This document shows, in pieces, positions 45,914 to 50,450 of a stretch of 50,450 bases of DNA. The notes beneath the pieces were generated by a model that was given only the letters and a program-made list of their open reading frames with translations, was not told where the DNA came from and made no database searches. Source of the DNA: Bacteroides gallinarum DSM 18171 = JCM 13658 (lineage in GTDB: Bacteria > Bacteroidota > Bacteroidia > Bacteroidales > Bacteroidaceae); assembly GCF_000374365.1 (NCBI RefSeq), contig NZ_KB894145.1, forward strand, positions 1 through 50,450. Direction: 5' to 3'. Position 1 is the stretch's first letter, and each line of letters starts with the position of its first letter. The position numbers were made by a program, and so were the translations under genes.

Positions 45914-46626
45914 CAGCGGAGACAGTTTTTATATTCCTGAATGGTACGTTCCAGCCCCAGGTACAAAGCGTCGCTAATCAACGCATGACCGATAGAAACT
46001 TCATCCAGCCAGGGTATGTTTTTATAAAAATAGTTCAAATTCTCCAAACTCAGGTCATGGCCGGCATTCAGCCCCAGTCCCAGGCTGCGTACTATCTTGG
46101 CAGCCTCTACGAAGGGAGCTACCGCCGCCTCTTTCCCTTTAGGGAATGCCGTTGCGTAGGGTTCGGTATAAAGCTCCACACGGTCTGTACCGGCTTTGGC
46201 CGCGTACTCTATCATCTCCGCATCGGTAGATACGAATACAGAGGTACGGATACCTGCATTGTTGAATGCGTCCAGCACTTCGGTCAGGAAATCCAGGTTG
46301 GATTTCGTATCCCAGCCGGAGTTGGATGTCAGTTGCGTAGGGCTGTCCGGAACCAGCGTCACCTGATGCGGCTTTACTTTCAGCACCAAATCTATGAATT
46401 CGGGCGAGGGATATCCTTCTATATTGAACTCCGTATGCAATAACGGACGCAAATCATAGACGTCGCTCCTGCGGATATGCCGCTCGTCGGGACGCGGGTG
46501 CACCGTTATGCCGTCGGCTCCAAAGTTCTCACAATCCAACGCTACTTTTACAACATTGGGAATATCTCCTCCACGTGCGTTGCGCAGCGTTGCCACTTTA
46601 TTGATATTTACACTTAATTTAGTCAT
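45913..46626 (-). CDS. pdxJ: Pyridoxine 5'-phosphate synthase
   Basis: PdxJ condenses 1-deoxyxylulose-5-phosphate with 3-amino-2-oxopropyl phosphate in the DXP-dependent vitamin B6 route. The 237-residue barrel has [20 protein letters not shown] at the N-terminus, [14 protein letters not shown] near 40-53 and [11 protein letters not shown] near 190-200. I chose the ATG at 46626; the longer frame begins at a TTG (46668) upstream of the -7 box. It is the first gene of the exbBD-tonB transcript. Confidence 0.94.
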   Translation of the reverse strand: MTKLSVNINKVATLRNARGGDIPNVVKVALDCENFGADGITVHPRPDERHIRRSDVYDLRPLLHTEFNIEGYPSPEFIDLVLKVKPHQVTLVPDSPTQLTSNSGWDTKSNLDFLTEVLDAFNNAGIRTSVFVSTDAEMIEYAAKAGTDRVELYTEPYATAFPKGKEAAVAPFVEAAKIVRSLGLGLNAGHDLSLENLNYFYKNIPWLDEVSIGHALISDALYLGLERTIQEYKNCLR

Positions 46627-46647
46627 AATTCGGATTATAGTTTGGGG

Positions 46648-46655
46648 CAAAAGTA
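46648..46655 (-). promoter_or_regulatory. -7 box for the pdxJ-exbBD-tonB transcript
   Basis: CAAAAGTA reads TACTTTTG on the minus strand, a perfect TAnnTTTG, 21 bp before the pdxJ ATG at 46626. It excludes the longer TTG start at 46668. Confidence 0.55.
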
Positions 46656-46672
46656 CAAATAATAGCAATATG

Positions 46673-46703
46673 TTGGCAGCATTCTGAGAAAAAACTATTT
46701 TTG
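46673..46703 (+). promoter_or_regulatory. Promoter of nadK
   Basis: A TTG (46673-46675) stands 20 bp before TATTTTTG (46696-46703), a perfect -7 box, 25 bp before the nadK ATG. It is back-to-back with the pdxJ promoter, 18 bp apart. Confidence 0.6.
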
Positions 46704-46728
46704 CATCTTACAAAAACAGAAAACAATT

Positions 46729-47598
46729 ATGAAATTCGCCATATTCGGAAATACTTATCAAGCCAAGAAATCATCGCATGCCGAAAACCTTTTCCGCCTG
46801 TTGGCCGGGCACAAAGCGCAGCTCTGCGTCTGCCGCGAATTCTATAATTTCCTCACTTCCGACTTACATCTTAACATCCCTTCCGCCGAATTGTTCGACG
46901 GCGACGACTTCCGTGCAGACATGGTTATCAGCATCGGCGGCGACGGCACATTCCTGAAAGCCGCCAGCCGCGTCGGTAAAAAAAACATTCCGATTCTGGG
47001 TATCAACACAGGCCGTCTCGGCTTTCTGGCAGACATATCGCCCGAAGAAATGGAGGAAACAATCGATGAGATTTACAACAACCACTATAAAGTGGAGGAA
47101 CGCAGCGTATTGCAGTTGAGGTGCAACGACGGAAAACTAATGGAATACCCGTACGCACTCAACGAAATTGCCGTATTGAAACGCGACAGCTCGTCCATGA
47201 TTAGTATCCATACGGCAATCAACGGGGAGCACCTCACCACTTACCAGGCCGACGGCCTGGTCGTAGCTACTCCTACGGGTTCTACCGCCTATTCGCTGAG
47301 TGTCGGCGGTCCGGTCATCGTGCCTCACAGCAAAACGATTGCGATTACCCCCGTTGCTCCCCACAGTCTGAATGTGCGGCCTATCGTTATCTGCGACGAC
47401 TGGGAAATCACCCTCGATGTAGAGAGCCGCAGCCACAACTTCCTCGTAGCTGTCGACGGGCGCAGCGAATCCTGCAAAGAGACTACGCGGCTCCACATTT
47501 CGCGTGCGGATTATTCCATTAAAGTAGTGAAACGTTTCAACCATGTCTTTTTCGACACGTTGCGGAATAAGATGATGTGGGGGGCGGATGTGAGATAA
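46729..47598 (+). CDS. nadK: NAD kinase
   Basis: NadK phosphorylates NAD to NADP. The 289-residue protein has the GGDGT motif ([13 protein letters not shown] near 67-79), [13 protein letters not shown] near 88-100, the central [14 protein letters not shown] segment near 140, and the glycine/threonine-rich [21 protein letters not shown] near 172-192. Its promoter is divergent from pdxJ. The AT-rich three-gene operon begins 66 bp after its stop and has its own promoter, so nadK is probably the last chromosomal-backbone gene in this window. Confidence 0.95.
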   Translation: MKFAIFGNTYQAKKSSHAENLFRLLAGHKAQLCVCREFYNFLTSDLHLNIPSAELFDGDDFRADMVISIGGDGTFLKAASRVGKKNIPILGINTGRLGFLADISPEEMEETIDEIYNNHYKVEERSVLQLRCNDGKLMEYPYALNEIAVLKRDSSSMISIHTAINGEHLTTYQADGLVVATPTGSTAYSLSVGGPVIVPHSKTIAITPVAPHSLNVRPIVICDDWEITLDVESRSHNFLVAVDGRSESCKETTRLHISRADYSIKVVKRFNHVFFDTLRNKMMWGADVR

Positions 47599-47613
47599 AA
47601 AATAAGCATTTCG

Positions 47614-47644
47614 CTTGTTACACAACAAAATTGTTGTATATTTG
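47614..47644 (+). promoter_or_regulatory. Promoter with embedded palindromic operator, three-gene operon
   Basis: TATATTTG (47637-47644) is a perfect -7 box; CTTG at 47614-47617 is a near match for the -33 TTTG, 19 bp upstream. The spacer holds ACAACAAAATTGTTGT (47622-47637), a dyad with 7-bp arms around a central AA. It overlaps the first base of the -7 box. This is a fitting operator site for the Xre-type protein encoded second in the operon. Confidence 0.7.
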
Positions 47645-47663
47645 TATGGTAACACATTAATTT

Positions 47664-48101
47664 ATGATTCCTGAATTCGAAACGAACGGTTTCCTGAAAG
47701 AAGGTATATATGAAACGACCTTTGAGGAAATGGAAAACAAACTCGGTTTCAGCAAAAAGCGTCAAAAGCTACTTGCTGCCATGAAAAACCTCATTTCATA
47801 TTGCAGATGTCTTCAATGCGATATATTATACATAGACGGTAGCTTCGTCAGCAATAAAATAGCACCTGCAGATTACGATGCATGCTGGGATACCACAGCC
47901 GCAAACAGAAACGATGTACTGAGAGTCGTAGAACAGTCGTTACTAAACAGCGATTCCGAAACTCAAAAAGAAGATTTTGGTGGAGAAATTTATCCGGCTT
48001 TCGATAAATCGCCTTTCAATCATGGACAAACAATCCTGGAGTATTTTCAGACCATAAAGGATAGTGATGAAAGAAAAGGAATTATCAAACTAAAATTGTG
48101 A
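47664..48101 (+). CDS. Nucleotidyltransferase-like DUF6932 protein
   Basis: A 145-residue cytoplasmic protein. It begins MIPEFETNGFLKEGIYETTFEE, which resembles the DUF6932 family. Residues 57-72 read IDGSFVSNKIAPADYD, which fits the GS-x9-DxD motif of the Pol-beta/minimal nucleotidyltransferase fold (G59, S60, D70, D72). A third catalytic acidic residue is not certain; E108 in FGGEIYP is a candidate. Small nucleotidyltransferases of this kind occur as toxins (AbiEii, MenT) or as antitoxins (MNT of HEPN/MNT pairs). No HEPN protein lies nearby. It is first in an operon with an Xre-type protein 4 bp downstream. Target and activity are unknown. Confidence 0.72.
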   Translation: MIPEFETNGFLKEGIYETTFEEMENKLGFSKKRQKLLAAMKNLISYCRCLQCDILYIDGSFVSNKIAPADYDACWDTTAANRNDVLRVVEQSLLNSDSETQKEDFGGEIYPAFDKSPFNHGQTILEYFQTIKDSDERKGIIKLKL

Positions 48102-48105
48102 AGTT

Positions 48106-48630
48106 ATGATAATAAGAAATAAAAAGCAGTATACAGCAGTCCACAAACAGCTTCAAAATTTGTTAGAGGATATAAAGGATACGGAACAGGTATTAAAGCA
48201 AAATCCTGAGGAGATACAATTGAAGTTACAGTTAAGCACCTTTAAGAAAGGAGCGAAGAAGTTACAGCACATAATGAACGAATATAAGAGGCTGACTTCC
48301 GACCAACTGACCTCTCTAACTTTCGACTCGCTGAAGGATGACATGAACAAAGCAATTATCAGTTTCAGGATAGCATCGGGTATCAGCCAAAAGGAGCTTG
48401 CCAAAGAAATGTATATCCAGGAACAGCAGATACAAAGATATGAACAGAATGATTATCTAAGTGCCAGTTTCGAAAGGATATTGCAATTGTTGGAAGTCCT
48501 GGAGGTGCAAATCGTGTTGAAAAAAGATTTTCACAAACAGGTAAAAGAATATTTCAGCCCAGAATTATTGGAAATCAACAATAAAATAAAAGAAAGAGGA
48601 ACGTTGTTAAATATAGAGGAGAGCGTATAA
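48106..48630 (+). CDS. Xre/HigA-type helix-turn-helix protein
   Basis: A 174-residue protein. Residues about 5-65 are strongly helical and charged, probably a dimerisation coiled coil. A Cro/C1-type helix-turn-helix follows at about 82-134 (SFRIASGISQKELAKEMYIQEQQIQRYEQNDY, helices 2 and 3 around GISQKELA and QEQQIQRYE). The last 40 residues are helical. It likely represses its own operon through the palindrome at 47622-47637 and may neutralise the protein encoded just before it; both are inference. It overlaps the next gene by one base (TAATG). Confidence 0.78.
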   Translation: MIIRNKKQYTAVHKQLQNLLEDIKDTEQVLKQNPEEIQLKLQLSTFKKGAKKLQHIMNEYKRLTSDQLTSLTFDSLKDDMNKAIISFRIASGISQKELAKEMYIQEQQIQRYEQNDYLSASFERILQLLEVLEVQIVLKKDFHKQVKEYFSPELLEINNKIKERGTLLNIEESV

Positions 48631-50276
48631 TGAAAACAATTGCTTTTTATTCATATAAAGGTGGCGTAGGCAGAACCTTGGCGTTATCCAACATAGCGAT
48701 GAAACTGGCAGCCTTTAAAGAAAAAGTCGTTATGCTCGATTTTGACTTGGAAGCCCCAGGACTGCATTGCAAGTTCGCAGGATTTCACGATGAAAAGCTG
48801 ATAGACAAAGGAATCGTAGATTATCTATATGAATTCCATACAAACCATAAAATTCCAAAGAATATAGCAGAATACAACAAACCGTTACAAGGTACGGGGC
48901 ATTTATTATCCCTGATTCCTGCCGGTAATCCCAATTCGGCCAATTACTGGAGAAAACTTTCTTCTATAAATTGGTTTGAACTTTTCTATGGAGAGAACGC
49001 ATTAGGTGTATCCTTTTTCTTAGACATGAAGCAAAAAATAGAAAAAGAACTTAAACCCGACTATTTATTGATAGACACCCGTACCGGCATTACGGATATA
49101 TCAAATCTGACATTGTCTTTACTTGCAGACCAGATTGTGATACTCTCCGCCAATAATAAAGAAAACATAGAAGGATGCCGGCGAATCGTACGCAGTATTC
49201 TGAACAAAGACAACAGTTTTCTGAATCCGGACAAAGACATCATTCTTTCTCTTACCAGAATACCTTACCCTACCACACCGGAAGAAAAATTATTGGAAGA
49301 GAATATCAGAGAAAGATTTCGGTCACAATTTTCAGACTTGTCCTATTCTTCAGGAAAAACACTGAATACGACACCTGTTGTTATTCACTCCAATAGAGAA
49401 ATGGAATATCATGAATGTTTTAAGTTAGGGCACAAAGAAGAAGCAAAAGGTACGGCAGATACGATAGCCAATGAATATCTGGAACTCTTCGAACGCATAA
49501 CAGCCAATGATTTCAATCAAGAAAAATTACAGCAAATTAATGCTGAAAAGACAAAGAAACAATTACTTGAAAAAATAAGTCAGGCTACCGGAAAAGCAAT
49601 TGTTTTCGAATTGCTGGAAGAAGCTGAAAAAAAATATCCCAATGACAGTTCTATACAATACTTATATGCAATCAATTTACAGTCTGTCGAAAACACGAAT
49701 GATGCCCTCGCACGGATAAACAAGGCAATCAAACTGGAAAAGCGTCCACCTCTGTATTATTTCCTAAGGAAAAGTGAAATTCTATTCCTAATGCAAAGAT
49801 ATACAGAGATGTATAGCACCATATACCCATTTAGGGAAGCATCTTCCGAATATTTTTATCAATATTGCCTGGCACTCATTTTAAGGGGAGACGCCCCGAC
49901 AGAAGAAATTGACCGGGCTATCGAAAGGCTGAAAAACGACAGTTATGACATCGGAAATGTCTATAACTTGCTTGCCGTGAACGAACGCATGAAAGGCAAT
50001 TGCGAAGAAGCATTAAATAACATATACAAGGCTATCGAATTCAACAAAGACCGAGGTGTATTTTATTCTACTTTAGCAGAAATCAAGGCACAGCAGAATG
50101 ACCTCTCACAATTCTATCTAAATATAGATATCGCCCTTGACAAGGGATTGGATTTAGCGACTACCATAAAGCAAGTTCCTGAAATCTATTCCAAATTTAA
50201 AAATGACGAAAAATTCATATCTCTGTTGAAACGGTATGAAAAATATGACGAGATAGAATTATTAAAAGAACTTTAA
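48630..50276 (+). CDS. KGGVGR-type ParA/MinD-like ATPase with C-terminal TPR region
   Basis: A 548-residue cytoplasmic protein. The N-terminal domain (about 1-290) is a SIMIBI ATPase with a deviant Walker A, YKGGVGRT (residues 9-16), where ParA and MinD have KGGxGKT. The signature Lys 10 is kept but the P-loop Lys is Arg 15. LDFDLEAPG (36-44) and LLIDTRTG (146-153) supply the Asp residues of A' and Walker B. Residues about 335-545 form TPR-like helical pairs, such as NTNDALARINKAIKLEKRPP and GNCEEALNNIYKAIEFNKDRG. KGGVGR ATPases are known from NTP-dependent conflict loci, as I recall. No effector such as TIR or a nuclease is fused here, so the TPRs probably recruit a partner. It is translationally coupled to the Xre gene. 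Confidence 0.8.
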   Translation: MKTIAFYSYKGGVGRTLALSNIAMKLAAFKEKVVMLDFDLEAPGLHCKFAGFHDEKLIDKGIVDYLYEFHTNHKIPKNIAEYNKPLQGTGHLLSLIPAGNPNSANYWRKLSSINWFELFYGENALGVSFFLDMKQKIEKELKPDYLLIDTRTGITDISNLTLSLLADQIVILSANNKENIEGCRRIVRSILNKDNSFLNPDKDIILSLTRIPYPTTPEEKLLEENIRERFRSQFSDLSYSSGKTLNTTPVVIHSNREMEYHECFKLGHKEEAKGTADTIANEYLELFERITANDFNQEKLQQINAEKTKKQLLEKISQATGKAIVFELLEEAEKKYPNDSSIQYLYAINLQSVENTNDALARINKAIKLEKRPPLYYFLRKSEILFLMQRYTEMYSTIYPFREASSEYFYQYCLALILRGDAPTEEIDRAIERLKNDSYDIGNVYNLLAVNERMKGNCEEALNNIYKAIEFNKDRGVFYSTLAEIKAQQNDLSQFYLNIDIALDKGLDLATTIKQVPEIYSKFKNDEKFISLLKRYEKYDEIELLKEL

Positions 50277-50337
50277 CTCCATTCAATAACCGATAGGCAT
50301 AGAACTCCGGTCATACCGAAAAAAGGAAGTCAACTTC

Positions 50338-50358
50338 GGGATATTCAGTAAATGTCCC
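50338..50358. repeat. Palindromic repeat related to 114-129
   Basis: GGGATATT and AATGTCCC pair (one G-T wobble) around a 5-nt loop. Bases 50338-50353 match the reverse complement of 114-129 at 15 of 16 positions. Confidence 0.5.
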
Positions 50359-50369
50359 TAAAAATCAAG

Positions 50370-50416
50370 ATGGCATATGAAGATGATAGAGCATACTCAC
50401 TTCATATGCCATTTTT
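50370..50416 (+). terminator. Terminator of the three-gene operon
   Basis: A 13-bp perfect stem (50370-50382 with 50400-50412) with a 17-nt loop is followed by TTTTT on the plus strand. It closes the operon 94 bp after the ATPase stop. The minus strand also has a T-run after the stem, so it may be bidirectional. Confidence 0.75.
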
Positions 50417-50450
50417 ATAGTCCTATTCCTGTAATTTCTCACACAATCTT

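Noticed and set aside
46627..46668. Extended pdxJ start
   Set aside because: It begins at a TTG upstream of the perfect -7 box at 46648-46655, so it would not be in the transcript.
47614..50416. Plasmid partition (ParA/ParB) origin
   Set aside because: The ATPase has a KGGVGR P-loop with a TPR tail rather than a standard ParA, and the helix-turn-helix protein is Xre-like rather than ParB-like. No iterons or rep gene were seen.
1..50450. tRNA, rRNA or insertion sequence
   Set aside because: No cloverleaf, rRNA-like stretch, transposase or integrase was recognised on either strand. This was a reading by eye; a covariance-model scan would settle it.

Overview
The window looks like a chromosomal segment of a gut Bacteroides or a close relative in the Bacteroidaceae. 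Four observations point there. Perfect or near-perfect TAnnTTTG boxes, the Bacteroidetes -7 element, precede about fifteen genes. Several families are typical of the group: a BT_3928-like DoxX protein, a DUF4827 lipoprotein, a PF14905-type outer-membrane barrel, a twinned DUF1599 protein and a DAHP synthase/chorismate mutase fusion. Shine-Dalgarno sequences are not apparent. Lone GH31 and GH43 genes carry signal peptides. I saw no rRNA, tRNA, CRISPR array or insertion sequence.

Layout. Positions 186-9625 are a minus-strand housekeeping block: glmM, a DUF4827 lipoprotein, nrnA, comEC, rpe, fmt, a ClC channel with CBS domains, and the threonylcarbamoyl-AMP synthase gene. Positions 9954-14749 hold two secreted glycosidases, GH43 and GH31 with a PA14-like insert. 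Positions 15255-21577 hold a thioesterase, yaaA, recJ, recQ and a TPR protein. Positions 21627-26222 are a phenylalanine/tyrosine operon: prephenate dehydratase, an aminotransferase, DAHP synthase-chorismate mutase and prephenate dehydrogenase. It is preceded by a 28-codon leader rich in Phe and Tyr and by an intrinsic terminator with a competing antiterminator. Then come a TonB-dependent receptor, dnaG, a trehalose pair (otsAB fusion plus GH15), folE, a SPOR protein, tpiA, a DoxX protein, a DUF1599 protein and an M23/LysM peptidase. Positions 40490-46626 are a minus-strand run read as pdxJ-exbB-exbD-tonB-DJ-1-ispD-recG, with nadK divergent.

The right end (47614-50416) differs from the rest. 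A compact three-gene operon, visibly more AT-rich, encodes a minimal nucleotidyltransferase-like DUF6932 protein, an Xre-type regulator and a KGGVGR-type ParA-like ATPase with a C-terminal TPR region. A near-perfect palindrome sits between its -33 and -7 elements and a strong terminator closes it. I regard it as the best candidate for an undescribed system, probably toxin-antitoxin or defence; that role is inference.

Intergenic DNA carries several repeat structures: a 52-bp duplication that encodes the first residues of RecQ, nested inverted repeats before tyrA, a 16-bp perfect inverted repeat inside the aromatic operon, a five-unit 38-bp tandem array beside tpiA, and a 16-mer found in opposite orientations near both window ends.
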